From positions 953,001-1,017,000 of the forward strand of contig JAIQDT010000027.1 of NCBI GenBank assembly GCA_021521415.1: a stretch of DNA of 64,000 nucleotides, given 5' to 3'. Origin of the DNA: Bidens hawaiensis. Taxonomy: Eukaryota; Streptophyta; Magnoliopsida; Asterales; Asteraceae. The notes under the pieces were generated by a model. It saw only the letters and a program-made list of their open reading frames with translations, did no database searches and was not told the DNA's origin. Of this stretch, positions 21,464-34,600 are shown piece after piece. How positions within the stretch are numbered: position 1 is the first letter of the stretch; every line of letters starts with the position of its first letter. The position numbers and the translations under genes are program-made.

Positions 21464-24060
21464 TGTGACAATCGTCAATTTCAGGTTAACTCCGTTAACT
21501 CAACTCCGTCAATTCAAACTTAAGATCACTAAATCTATAACGCACGCTTCATTACATTTAAACTAGGGTTTAAATGACGCTTAACACTTACTACATGTGT
21601 AGTCTTTCGGGATTTGCACCGAAACGCAAACAAGTTGACGCAAACGATTGAGGAATAAACGAAAAACGTCAACATAATAATTATGTGATAATTATGTGTT
21701 AACATATGTGTTACTTGATTATATTGTGTATAATGCTAAACAAGAAACAAGAACTAAGTTAGTTAAGTTAGAAAAACAACACTTGAAAGTAGAGGGACTT
21801 GAGTGTAACTTGTGTGTCTATAAATATAACCTTAAAAATTAAACCCTAACTATTATTATTATTATTATTAATCCCAACCCGATCGGCCCCCCCTCCCCTT
21901 TGCTCCTTGCTGCCGTCGACTTCCACACACACATATATCAAGAAATCAAGTGATTAATCCAAGAACTAGGTGCTAGGAAGGTATAATTGATCATCCTTTA
22001 CATTCTTGTAGCTTAATTTTGATGTTTGTTGGGTTAACCACAAACCCTAGACCTGCCGATTTTGTGTATGTAGATAGCTAACATGATTGTGGTTGATTGA
22101 ATGATGATTTGATAAGTAGATTGAATCTTGTTGCATGTTGATTGTTGTGTCTTTGATTTGAGTTCAAACACAAACCCTAATCAAGTATGTAATATGTAAT
22201 TGATGTGTATGAATGGTGTTTATGGAGTCTAGAGGATTATATGGATGCATGATAGTTCATAGATTGTTATTATGTTGAGTTTGGATGCAAACAGATTCTG
22301 GACAGAATGTGTATACGATGTTTAAGTGACTGTAACGAAGTATAAACGTGAAAGTTGGTTGAGATTGTGGGTACTGCAGTAAACTAGGTTGAGTCTAGTT
22401 TCTATAAAGTATAAGTTTGTAATTTTTAGACAAGTAGAAGTTAACTTTTATGATTTTACAAAAACGTTGTGCAAAGCTGAGCTGTTAGACCTGCTGTTAG
22501 GTTATGTTGTAAATGTTATATCTCATGAACTACGAGACCAATTGGGTTGGTTCTACATATGGAAGTTGACTCATTGAGTTGGGAACCTAACCCAAGTGGT
22601 CTTGCATTTATAGGATTTTTTTTTTAACGAGAATTGCAAATAACATTATGTTGTGCATGAATCTGACTGTTATGAGTTTGCTGTAATGATTTGATGATTG
22701 TGAGAAAACTATTAGGAATAAAAATGTAATAAAATATGTTCTGGAAACCTAAGACATATGTACTTCTGTGATGATTTTTGGTAAATTAATTGAGTTGCTA
22801 TGATCGGTGAAATAGTACAATCTTTCTAGTAGGATTTCTGTCTCGGTGAAAATAGCTGCTGAGTTTTTGTGAAAATGCATGAAATATGATACTTGCTAAT
22901 TTATTAACGTGTTTTGACCAAAATGCCCTTACGGGGAATAATTGCTAGTTGTGTACGTTATGAATACATGACACGTATATGATTGCTTACACATGTAACG
23001 TATCACAAATACATAGTTAAAGTCACACACGATTCACAAACGAAACACGAAACATGTTATGTGCATAGGTATTGTGTGCCGGGTCTAGAGACTCGATAAT
23101 ATTCCGACACTTAGAAAAATCTCTTTGTTGTTTTAGAACGTTAGAGAGAGTTTTTCGGTGACGCGCATCTTGGTGAATTATTTTGGGAAATTCTTCGCAA
23201 AAAGTGAGTTTCACTTTCCCCTCTTTAAACTGTTTTCAAACGCTTTTCACTTGGGGGAGATAACATACTCCACAACGCATTTAAGATTTTGTTATAAATT
23301 ATATATCACTTGTAAAGGCTAAGTGGCAAACGAAATATTTGAAGTCCTACACATCGAACCGGTTAATATTTAGAATAGCGAGTCACTGTTGAGTAGTAAT
23401 ACTGGGTTTGACAAACCCCACCCAACGCTAAACTCGACTGGAGGTCGAGCGGGTGTAATTTTGGCTAACACGTACAATGGTCTGGAGGACCTGGTGACAA
23501 GGCACTTACTAAACGAGTCAGCTTCGGTGTCGAACACTTAGTAATACTTGTTGTATAGACTAGCTACCTATCGATATATAATTTGACATAACACTATCTG
23601 GTAACGCAAAATGCCGTAACGTGGTTACGCAAAACGCTTAACGCAAAATGCTTAACGCAAAACGCCGTAACGTGGTTACGCAAAACGCTTAACGTAAAAC
23701 GCTGAACGCAAACGCTAAACGATTTATTTTATATAACTTGTGAACTCACCAACCTTGTGTTGACATTTTTAGTATGTTATTCTCAGGTAGCCGAGGCGGG
23801 CGCGTGGTTTAGGAACATGCATTGATTGAAAACGCTTTTGTCCTGCAAACTTATTTTTAACGATTATCTTTGGTTTTAAGTCGTCCTGCGTGACGCAACT
23901 TTTGATTAAAGGTTTTTACGCTTCCGCATTTAATTACTCGTAAACGTTTTCATGGTTTTGAAACTTTATTTTATGGTTTGATTATAACTGATGATTCCGA
24001 TCCTGCCAGTTCACACCCTCTGACGGTAAAACTCCGTTAGTGGATTTTGAGGGTGTGACA
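21464..24060 (+). repeat. 3' LTR of G1
   Basis: 2597 bp, near-identical to the 5' LTR. It ends GGGTGTGACA followed by the duplication TTTCA at 24061-24065. Confidence 0.95.
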
Positions 24061-24065
24061 TTTCA

Positions 24066-25303
24066 TCAGTCTTTTAATTGCTACATATGGATATTTTTGG
24101 TCCGGTTAATGTCTTGAGTCTTTCTCGCAGCTCTTATTGTCTTGTTATTACTGATGACTACTCACGTTTTACTTGGGTGTTTTTTTTGTCTAATAAGAGT
24201 AAAACTGCAGATTCGATCATGAAGTTTATAGTGCTTATGGAGAACCAACTGAATTTGAAGCTGAAGGGAATACGTTGTGATAATGGTACGGAATTCAAGA
24301 ATGCATCATTGAATTATTTCTGTTCAGAAAGGGGGGGGGGGGTTGCTCCGTCAGTACACTTCAGCAAGGACACCACAACAGAATGGTGTGGCTGAAAGAA
24401 GAAACAGAACTCTTATCGAAGCGGCAAGGATTATGCTGTGTGATTCTAAGCTGCCATTGTTCTTCTGGGCAGAAGCTATTAATACGGCCTGTTATGTTTA
24501 GAATCGGGTGATAATCAACAACACAAATGAAAACACCATATGAGATAGTCTATGACCATAAGCATACTGTTGCACATTTCAAGGCATTTGGTTGTCCGTG
24601 CACTTTACTGAATCTCGAGTCAACTCCAAAATTCGGGGCCAAAGTTGATGATTGTTACTTTGTTGGTTATGCGGGCCATACCGCCTATAGGGTCTACAAT
24701 AAGTCAACCATGCAAATTCTAGAGTCCTATGATGTTCGTTGGTTGGAAGAAAACAAGACTGATGCTCGTGTTGGTCCGGACTGGTTATTCGATTACAATG
24801 AATTCTTCAAACCATTCAATGTGCTTCCGGTCATCAACACAGAACCTTCAGGTGGTGCTACAGTGGATGCTGAGAAAGATGACCCACATGCAGTATCTCA
24901 CATCTCTCCACTTATGGATGATGATGTCACAGAACCACTAAATGACGACACACCTGCATCCGTCACTCAGCCTAACGAAGTTCCAAAAACTGAATGCTCA
25001 CAAAATTCGCCTGAAGATGCTACAACAGTTGAGGGGGAGAGTCCCATTCGTCAAGTTTTCGGGAGCACACTATTTCCTGATACCATTCCAAATGAATATG
25101 TCGCCAGCACCTCGTACTCACATAGTACAACGACCTCTGGATGGAAGAACCCTCTTGCTGATATAGATGTAAAATTGTCAAACTTGCACTCCACCGGTGA
25201 TGTTTCTGATAAATTAGTTCCATTGAGGATTCAGAACAGTCATCCAATTGAGAATGTTATAGGTCCTCTTGAAACGTGCGTATCCACCAGAAGTCAGACA
25301 TGA
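24066..25303 (+). pseudogene. INT: Copia integrase core and C-terminal part (C1)
   Basis: Integrase inserts the DNA copy into the host chromosome. Visible motifs are HMDIFGPV (first catalytic Asp), RCDNGTEFKN (second Asp) and, after a frameshift, the text around the catalytic Glu near 24385-24410. The frameshift is at a run of 12 G (24331-24342). A GKTPYE-like segment (MKTPYEIVYDHK, 24527) and the Asp/Thr-rich tail with HPIENVIG (about 25243) are typical of Copia. Its N-terminal zinc domain lies on the other side of G1 at 12554-12943. Confidence 0.88.
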
Positions 25304-26853
25304 CACATAAACAGCTTTCTCTTTTCTTGTTTCATTTCTCAAATTGAGCCAAAGACGGTAGAAATGGCCCTTCAGGAACCAAGTTGGGTAGATGCTATGC
25401 ATGAAGAATTGAATCAGTTTGATAAGTTGAAAGTTTGGAGATTGGTTGAGTTACCAGAATGAAAGAAAGCACTTGATATGAGATGGGTCTTCCGAAACAA
25501 GCAAGATGACACCAGGATTATTGTTCGAAACAAGGCACGATTGGTAGTTCATGGTTTTCATCAAGTTGAAGGGATATATTACACTGAAGTCTATGATCTA
25601 GTGGCTAGACTTGAGGCCATCAGAATTTTTATGGCCTACGCATCATTCATGGGGTTCATAGTATATCAGATGGATCTTATGACCGCATTTTTGTACGACG
25701 AAGTCAAGGAAGAGATCTACGTGGATCAACCACCGGGTTTTGTTGACTCCAAGAAACCAAATCACGTCTGCAAGTTAGACAAGGCAGTGTATGGGTTTCA
25801 TCAGGCTCCTCGGGCGTGGTATGCTACATTGACCGCACATCTTCTAGATCATGGTTATGAGCAAGGAACCATTGATCAAACCTTGTTCCGCAAAACTGTC
25901 GAAAAAGATTTGATTCTAGTCCAGATCTATGTGGATGATATTATTTTTGGATCCACCAACGCTGAGTTGTGTGCGGAATTTGAAGGAGTAATGAAGAAAA
26001 GGTTTGATATGAGTTTGTTGGGTGAAATGACTACATTTTTGGGGTTACAGGTTCGCCAAAGCTCGGCGGGAATTTTACTACAACAAGGGAAGTGTGTTGA
26101 GGATATGCTCGCAAAGTTTGAGTTTCAAGATTCCAAGAGTGTAACACTCCCATGGCGGAAAGGACTCTGCTGTCATTTGATCCGGAAGGGAGTCCCATAG
26201 ATCAAACGTACTATCGATCGATGATCGGGTCTCTGATGTATCTCACTGCCAGCCGTCCCGACATCTTGTTTGCAGTCTGTCAATGTGCTCGTTTCCAGGC
26301 TAATCCTAAACTCTCTCAATTAATTGCTGTTAAAAGTATTTTTAGATATCTGAAGGGACAACCGAAGTTAGGTCTTTGGTATCCCAAACACTCAGAATTT
26401 GATCTTTATGCTTTTGCTGATAGCAATTATGGTGGAGATGACATTGACAGGAAATCCACATATGCCGGATGCCAGTTTTTAGGAGATCGTCTCATTTCAT
26501 GGCAGTGTAAGAAACAACAAACGGTGTCCACTTCGACCGCAGAGGCGGAGTATGTTGCTGCAACAACTTTCTTCTCTCAGGTGATCTGGATGCAAAACCA
26601 ACTGCTGGATTACGGTTTGGAAGTTCTTGACACCCCTATTTTTTGTGATAATGATGCTGCCGTTGCAATTGTTAAGAATCTAGTTCAACACTTTAAAACC
26701 AAGCACATCGATATTAAAATCCATTTTATTCGTGACTGTTACGACCGAAAATTGATTCACCTTGAACAAGTTCACACTGATAACAATGTGGCGGATTTAT
26801 TTACAAAACCGGTCGGAACAGCCAAATTTAATTGTGCTAGTGAGTTTTCTTAA
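25304..26853 (+). pseudogene. RT-RH: Copia reverse transcriptase and RNase H (C1)
   Basis: RT text runs from MRWVFRNKQDD (25478) through YQMDLMTAFLYDEVKEEIYV and the catalytic YVDDIIFGS (about 25930-25956). A one-base shift near 26150 moves RNase H into another frame (26152-26853): YRSMIGSLMYLTASRPDI, FADSNYGGD, STAEAEYVA, FCDNDAAV and the terminal TKHIDIKIHFIRD and NVADLFTKP. The active residues of both enzymes are present, so a frameshift and upstream stops are the main damage. The stop is at 26851. Confidence 0.92.
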
Positions 26854-28802
26854 AATGCTTCGTTTCGAGGGTTGGGTTTCTTTTTTGAGAATAAATTTGT
26901 ACATTTTTTTAAATTTGCACAAATTTAGGGGGAGAAAATATTAAAAATTCAAAAAGAGTGTGTGTGTTTAATAAAAAAAGGTTTTGACTATGTTTTTCAA
27001 GATTCACTGTTGCTTAAAATTATGTCGGTTTCTCAAGTTTGAAGAGCATATACTTGTATATGTTTGGTCCGGAGATCTACTTGTAGATTCACATGATAGC
27101 CATTTATCTAAAGACTGAAAGAATCTGGGACAATTGTGATATGTTTTTTTGTGTTTTGAGTTCTTTCACTTAAAATTATGTTGGTAACTCTGAGTTGGAA
27201 GGACATGTATCTTCATATATGTTTGGTCCTGCGAACCACTTGTGGTCATACGGGATAGCCATTTACCTGAACGCTAAGAGTGACCGGGGTGACTGAGTTC
27301 TTAACATGTGTGTCTTATGTAACTTTCAGGGAAGTGATATGATTATTCAGTTTACAGCTTTTTAGAAACTACAAAATATTTTCAAATGAAAATTGATCCA
27401 AACTTTGGAATATGATAGATAAATTGTTTCTGTTTGCCTAACGGGTGAAGTTATTAAGCTTAAAAGGCTCTAGAACAGTCATTGATTTGTATGGTAGCTT
27501 TTCATGATGCGTAAAAGTGTATGTGATATAAACTAAATATGCTGAACTTACTGTGGAGAGTCATTTTGAAGACATGTGCATGTCTCCATATACATCTCTC
27601 CGAATGATAGGCAGAAAAGCAATTACCCAGTCATACACGAGCCCGTTAGTGTCTTGATCACCAAAAATATTGTGCCATCTTACTGTAGTGATCCAGATTC
27701 GGGACTTGCAGGTGCTTGTAATTTTTTTATTAAAAAAATGAATGATGTTGAGAAGTTAAGTATGTATATAATCTGTGCTGTTATCTTTCGATAAGCTTAA
27801 AGCTCGAAGTTTATTTTGTTTCCAAATTTTTTTTTATCAAGAAATAAGGGGTTGAAGTCAAATTGGGGTGATCTGGGGAAAGCCAAATACTCTTTGAGAA
27901 GAGATAGGAGGCATCAAAGGTCCATAAGTGATGTCTATCTAAGCTTTATGCCTAACTGAACCTAATCCATATCACTGACGCAATGAAAATCATGTTAAGT
28001 CTGTTATACCTGCTATCAACCTGTCTCTTTATGTCATAATAACGCTGAACATGAATCCTTGTGACAACTCCTTAAACAATATGATTCCATGTTTGTATCT
28101 TTCCACAAAAGGTGGCGTTTTCATAAAAAACTGAAATTTGATCCCAAATTTGCGAAATTCAAAATGATTGGTATTTCGTGTTCATTTTTATTTCTCTGTT
28201 GTTTTATTTTAATTTTAATTATTTTATTTTTATTCATTTTCATCTCGAATTTACTCTCCTTGAAACATATGCTATAAAAAGGGGGATTTTTGATTTGGTG
28301 ATCGTTGGGCTTTATGTTGGGCTGTTGTCTATTTGATAATTTGGTTTTTGGGCTGAACCTTTAATTTGGGCTTGTGTGTGGGATCTTGGCCCATATCCTT
28401 TGGGGTATAAATAAACCCTTAAACCTCAATTATTGATTTCATTGCATTCAAATTCAAAACCTATTTCTCTCTCAAGTCATTTGGCCGTTCATATTAAGCT
28501 CCTTCTTGCTTAGCCATTCATATTAAGCTCTCATCAGTGTTTGTGTTTATTTGAATCACAGGTAAATGAACCCCAGGTTCAAGTTAATTGTTTTTGTGAG
28601 ACTCAATGAACTGTGGTCTCAAGGATTGATGAATAGATGGATAGACGAATCTCATAGACGAACATGGATCATGAGTTGTTAGATTGTTAATTGAGACTTC
28701 GACTGGAAAGTGTTAGGGTCAACTGTCAGGGACTTAAAAGTGTTGTTGTAGGTTTAATGGGGATTTCGGCCATCTTGGAGAAGATGGCACATGATTCAAG
28801 AG
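26854..28802 (+). other. Copia region between pol and the extra ORF; no gene seen
   Basis: About 1.95 kb without supported coding. It holds purine tracts resembling polypurine tracts (TTTAGGGGGAGAAAA at 26926; AAAAAGGGGGATT near 28276). Two diverged copies of a roughly 130-bp repeat lie at about 27010-27140 and 27165-27300. An LTR- or promoter-like block at 28310-28560 carries a TATAAATA box near 28407. G2 is inserted at its end (duplication AAGAG, 28798-28802). Confidence 0.7.
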
Positions 28803-31516
28803 TGTCACACCCTCAAAATCCACTAACGGAGTTTTACCGTCAGAGGGTGTGAACTAACAGGATCGGAATCATCAGTTATAATCAAACCAAAAAAACGTTT
28901 AAATGAAAATAAGTGCGGAAGCGTAAAACCATAGAAACAATGTTACGTCACGCAGGACGATTTAAAACCAATGATAACAGTTAAAAGTACGTTTGCATAG
29001 TTAAAAGTTTTTCAAGCAATGCATGTTCCTAAACCGCGCGCCCGCCTCGGCTACCTGAGAATAACATACTAAAAGTGTCAACACAAGGTTGGTGAGTTCA
29101 CAAGTTATATAAAATAAATCGTTTAGCGTTTGCGTTCAGCGTTTTACGTTAAGCGTTTTGCGTTAAGCGTTTTGCGTAACCACGTTACGGCGTTTTGCGT
29201 TAAGCGTTTTGCGTAACCACGTTACGGCGTTTTGCGTTACCAGATAGTGTTATGCCAAATTATATATCGATAGGTAGCTAGTCTATACAACATGTATTAC
29301 TAAGTGTTCGACACCGAAGCTGACTCGTTTAGTAAGTGCCTTGTCACCAGGTCCTCCAGACCATGGTACGTGTTAGCCAAAATTACACCCGCTCGACCTC
29401 CAGTCGAGTTTAGCGTTGGGTGGGGTTTGTCAAACCCAGTAGTACTACTCAACAGTGACTCGCTATTCTAAATATTAACCAGTTCGATGTGTAGGACTTC
29501 AAATGTTTAGTTTGCCACTTAGCCTTTACAAGTGATATATAATTTATAACAAAATCTTAAATACGTTGTGGAGTATGTTATCTCCCCCAAGTGAAAAACG
29601 TTTGAAAACAGTTTAAAGAGGGGAAAGTGAAACTCACTGTTTGCGAAGAATTTCCCAAAATAAATCACCAAGATGCGCGTCACCGAAAAACTCTCTCTAA
29701 CGTTCTAAAACAACAAAGAGATTTTTCTAAGTGTCGGAATATTATCGAGTCTCTAGACCCGGCACATAATACCTATGCACATAACATGTTTCGTGTTTCG
29801 TTTGTGAATCGTGTGTGACTTTAACAAGTGTTTTTGAGACACATTACATGTGTAAGCAATCATATACGTGTCATGTATTCATAAAGTACATCACTATCAA
29901 TTATTCCCCGTAAGGGCATTTTGGTCAACAAATAACAATTAACTAGCCATTATTCCCCATGAGGGCAATTTGGTCAAATCATGGCAATCAATTAGCAATT
30001 ATTCCCCGCAAGGGTATTTTGGTCAAAACATAACAATTATCTTGCAATCATTCCCCTCAAGGGCAATTTGGTCATAACACGATAATAAATTAGCAAGTAT
30101 CATATTTCATGCATTTTCACAAAACTCAGCAGCTAGTTTCACCGAGACAGAAATCCTACTAGAAAGATTGTACTATTTCACCGATCATAGCATCTCAATT
30201 AATTTACCAAAAATCATCACAGAAGCACATATGTCTTAGGTTTCCTGAACATATTTTATTACATTTTTATTCCTCATTGTTTTCTCACAATCATCAAATC
30301 ATTACAGCAAACTCATAACAGTCAGATTCATGCACAACAGAATGTTATTTGCAATTCCCGTTAAAAGAAAAATCCAATAAATGCAAGACCATTTGGGTTT
30401 GGTTCCTAACTCAATGAGTCAACTTCAAGAAGTGGAACCAACCCAATTGGTCTCGTAGTTCATGAGATATAACATTTACAACATAACCTAACAGCAGGTC
30501 TAACAGCTCAGCTTTGCACAACATTTTTGTAAAATCATAAAAGTTAACTTCTACTTGTCCAAAAATTACAAATTTATACTTTATAGAAACTAGACTCAAC
30601 CTAGTTTACTGTAGTACCCACAATCTCATCCAACTTTCAGGTTTACACTTCGTTACAGTCACTTAAACATCGTATACACATTCTGTCCAGAATCTGTTTT
30701 CATCCAAACTCAACATAATAACAATCTATGAACTATCATGCATCCATATAACCCTCTAGACTCCATAAACACCATCTATGCACATCAATTTCACATTACA
30801 TACAAGATTAGGGTTTTTGTTTGAACTCAAATCATAGACACAACAATCAACATGTAACAACATCAATACTAGTTATCAATCATCACTAATTCAACAACAA
30901 TCATGTTAGCTATGTACATACTCAAAATCGGCAGCCTAGGGTTTGTGGTTAACCCAACAAACATCAAAATCAAGCAACAAGATTGTAAAGGATGATCAAT
31001 TATACCTTCCTAGCACCTAGTTCTTCAATCAAACACTTGATTTGATGGTTGAATGTGTGTATAGAGTGGACGGCAGCCAAGGGTTCACAAGGGAAAGAGG
31101 CCGATCGGACTTGAGGTTAATAATAAGAAGTTAGGGTTAAGTTATTAAGGTTATATTTATAGACATACAAGTTACACTCAAGTCCCTCCACTTCCAATTG
31201 TTGTTTTTCTAACTTAACTAACTTAGTTCTTGTTTCTTGTCTAGCATTACACACCATATAATCAAGTAACACATATGTTAACACATAATTATCCCATAAT
31301 TATTATGTTGAAGTTTTTCGTTTATTCCTCAATCGTTTGCGTCAACTCGTTTGCGTTTCGGTGCAAATCCCGAAAGACTACACATGTAGTAAGTGTTAAG
31401 CGTCATTTAAACCCTAGTTTAAATGTAATGAAGTGTGCGTTATAGATTTAGTGATCTTAAGTTTGAATTGACGGAGTTGAGTTAACGGAGTTAACCTGAA
31501 ATTGACGATTGTCACA
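28803..31516 (-). repeat. 3' LTR of G2
   Basis: 2714 bp; on the minus strand it starts TGTGACAATCG and ends GGGTGTGACA, as in G1. Tandem 49-bp units lie at 29903-30098. The AACGCAAAACGC array (29130-29240) is shorter by some 20-30 bases than in the partner LTR. Confidence 0.95.
29903..30098. repeat. Four tandem 49-bp units in the G2 LTR (left)
   Basis: Each unit starts ATTCCCC and contains AGGGCATTTTGGTCA or a close variant, at 29903, 29952, 30001 and 30050. The right LTR has the same four copies from 37970. G1 LTRs have a single copy (near 14400 and 22915). Confidence 0.9.
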
Positions 31517-31647
31517 TCATTCCCATGTTAAAGAATTTTCGTCCCGAAAATTTGAGTCAAGTCGTGATGAGTGTCTGAAAGAGTAAAAAAAATTTCAGTT
31601 TGTCATATCATCCCCTAGTAGAAAGAAATTTCGTCCCGAAATTTAAT

Positions 31648-34600
31648 TCATACCTCCGGTGATGTCTGACGGTTTGCCGAGTTTCGCGGTTTTCTGTGTT
31701 TGGTTAGCCCTTCAAAAAGGTGAGGATACTTTTTCATCATTTGATCCTCGCGTTCCCACGTGAACTCCGGTCCACGTCTCGAGTTCCAACGAACCTTAAC
31801 GATTGGAATTTTGCTGTGTTTGAGCGTTTTGGTTTCCCAATCCCAAACCTCGACTGGTTCCTCAATGAAATGTAACTGTTCATCAACTTGTAGTTCCTCC
31901 AAAGGGACTACTTGGGTTTCATCAGATAGGCATTTCTTCAAATTTTATACGTGGAATACATCGTGTACGCCACTGAGTTCTGTTGGTAGGTCCAGTCAGT
32001 ACGCCACCGGACCAATGCGCTCAGTTATCCGGTACGGACCAACATACCGTGGGTTGAGTTTGTTTCGCTTCCCAAAGCGAACCACACCTTTCCAAGGTGA
32101 GACTTTGAGTAACACCCGATCGTTCATTTGAAATTCGAGAGGTTTTCGGCGCTTGTCGGCGTAACTCTTTTGGCGATCTCGTGCTGCTGCCATGCGATTT
32201 CGGATTTGAACAATCTTTTCTGAAGTTTCGAGTACCAGTTCCGGACCAGTGATTTGGCTGTCACCCACCTCTGCCCAGCAGAGTGGTGATCGACACTTCC
32301 GTCCGTACAGCGCTTCAAACGGCGCTGCCTTAATACTTGCGTGGTAGCTGTTATTGTACGAAAACTCTATCAAGGGTAAGTGGGATTCCCAACTTTTTCC
32401 GAAATCCAAAACGCATGCACGCAACATATCCTCCAGGGTCTGAATAGTTCGTTCACTTTGCCCATCCGTCTGAGGATGGTATGCTGTGCTCATATCGAGA
32501 CGGGTGCCTAGTGCGCTTTGCAGCGACTTCCAAAAGTGCGAAGTGAAACGAGAATCTCGATCAGAAATGATTGAGACAGGCACTCCGTGTCTAGACACTA
32601 CTTCCTTCATGTAAACACGAGTCAGTCTTTCCATTTTGTCTGTTTCTTTAATCGCTAGGAAGTGTGCCGATTTAGTCAACCGGTCAACGATCACCCAGAT
32701 GGTATCGCATCCCGTCGGTGTCTTAGGTAAACCCGTAATAAAATCCATTGAGATGTGTTCCCATTTCCACATTGGGAGTTCCGGTTGTTGCAGTAGACCA
32801 GATGGTTTCAGGTATTCTATCTTGACTCTGGCACAAGTCAAGCATTTGCTCACGTAGGTGGCAATGTCGGCTTTCATGTTCGGCCACCAGTAAAGTGCCT
32901 TTAAATCATGATACATTTTATCTGAGCCAGGGTGGATAGAATATCGGGACTTGTGAGCTTCGTCCATCACTAGAGTTCTCAACTCTCCGTATCGTGGAAC
33001 CCAAATCCGGTTCTCAAAATATCGGACCCCGTCCGATCTGGTTTCAAGTTGCATGTTCATGCCCCGCATGAGTTCCGATGGAAGATTGTCATCTTTCAAA
33101 GCTTCAAGTTGCGCATCGCGAATCTGATCGGGTAAGCTGGCATGAATCGTGAGTTGCAATGCTCTCACCCGTCTGGGTTTATCTGTTTCTTTTCTGCTGA
33201 GGGCGTCGGCCACCACATTGGCCTTGCCAGGGTGGTACTTGATGGCACAATCATAATCTTTAAGCAACTCGACCCAACGACGCTGTCGCATGTTTAGCTC
33301 ATTCTGATCGTAGATATGTTGGAGACTCTTGTGGTCGGTGTAAATGGTAAACTTGGTACCGTACAAGTAATGCCTCCATATCTTAAGACCAAACACCACA
33401 GCTCCGAGTTCCAAATCGTGGGTCGTGTAGTTCTTCTCGTGAACCCGTAGTTGTCGAGAGGCGTAGGCTATAACTTTCTCGAGTTGCATCAGCACACAAC
33501 CGAGACCTTGTATAGATGCGTCACAGTGTACCTCAAAATTTTCCGTTCCCTCGGGGAGGGCTAAAATAGGGGCGCTGCAGAGTTTGGTTTTCAATAGTTG
33601 AAAGGCGGATTCTTACGCGTCACCCCAATCGTACTTAGTGCCCTTGTGAGTCAAAGCGGTGAGGGGTTGAGCAATCTTTGAAAATCTCTCGATGAAACGC
33701 CGGTAGTAGCCGGCCAGTCCTAGGAATTGTCGCACCTCAGTCGGAGTCTTAGGTGCTTCCAAGTTTTTGATGGTCTCTACCTTACCGGGATCGACATGGA
33801 TACCATTCTCGTTGATCACATGTCCTAAAAAGTGAACCTCGCGAAGCCAAAATTCACATTTCGAGAGTTTAGCTTACAGTTGTTCCTTCTTCAATAGTTC
33901 CAGAATTACCCTTAAGTGCTCTTCGTGGTCAGTCTCGTTCTTGGAGTAGACGAGAATATCATCGATGAAAACAATCACAAACTTGTCGAGGTACGCCTTG
34001 CATACTCGATTCATGAGATCCATAAATACGGCTGGTGCGTTGGTTAGGCCAAAAGGCATAACCGAAAACTCGTAATGACCATACCGTGTTCTGAAAGCCG
34101 TCTTTGAGATATCTTCCTCGTGCACTCTCAGCTGGTGGTACCAGATCGCAGATCGATCTTCGAGTAGTAACTCGATCCTTGAAGCTGGTCAAACAAATCA
34201 TCAATTCGGGGTAAAGGATAACGGTTCTTGACCGTCACCTTGTTCAATTCCCGGTAGTCGATGCACATTCGGAAAGTCCCGTCTTTCTTTCGGACAAACA
34301 AGACAGGGGCTCCCCACGGCGATGAGCTAGGTCGGATAAAACCCTTATCCAACAAATCTTGCAACTGAGTGGACAACTCCTGAAGTTCCGCCGGTGCGAG
34401 CCGATACGGGGCTCGTGCTATGGGTGCTGCACCGGGTGTCAACTCGATTTGGAATTCGACTTGACGAATAGGAGGGAGTCCGGGCAAATCCTCCGGGAAA
34501 ACTTCCGGGAAGTCTCGCACAACAGGTATATCTTCAATTCGTTTCTCCTCCGCGGGTTTCTCAACAATCTTCGCCAAAATTGCCGGATGACCCTTTCGTA

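Larger units (their letters stand above)
12944..24060 (+). mobile_element. Full-length Tekay/Del-type Ty3 chromovirus G1
   Basis: An 11.1-kb element bounded by 2600- and 2597-bp LTRs and the 5-bp duplication TTTCA (12939-12943, 24061-24065). Inside are a tRNA-Met primer site, an extra ORF, one long gag-pol frame with a C-terminal chromodomain, and a purine-rich tract before the 3' LTR. The two LTRs differ at only scattered bases (for example an ATT repeat shorter by one unit), so it is the youngest complete element here. It sits inside the Copia integrase gene. Confidence 0.95.

Noticed and set aside
27576..27794. 72-codon ORF in the Copia spacer
   Set aside because: No similarity to Copia proteins and no continuation; expected by chance in AT-rich DNA.
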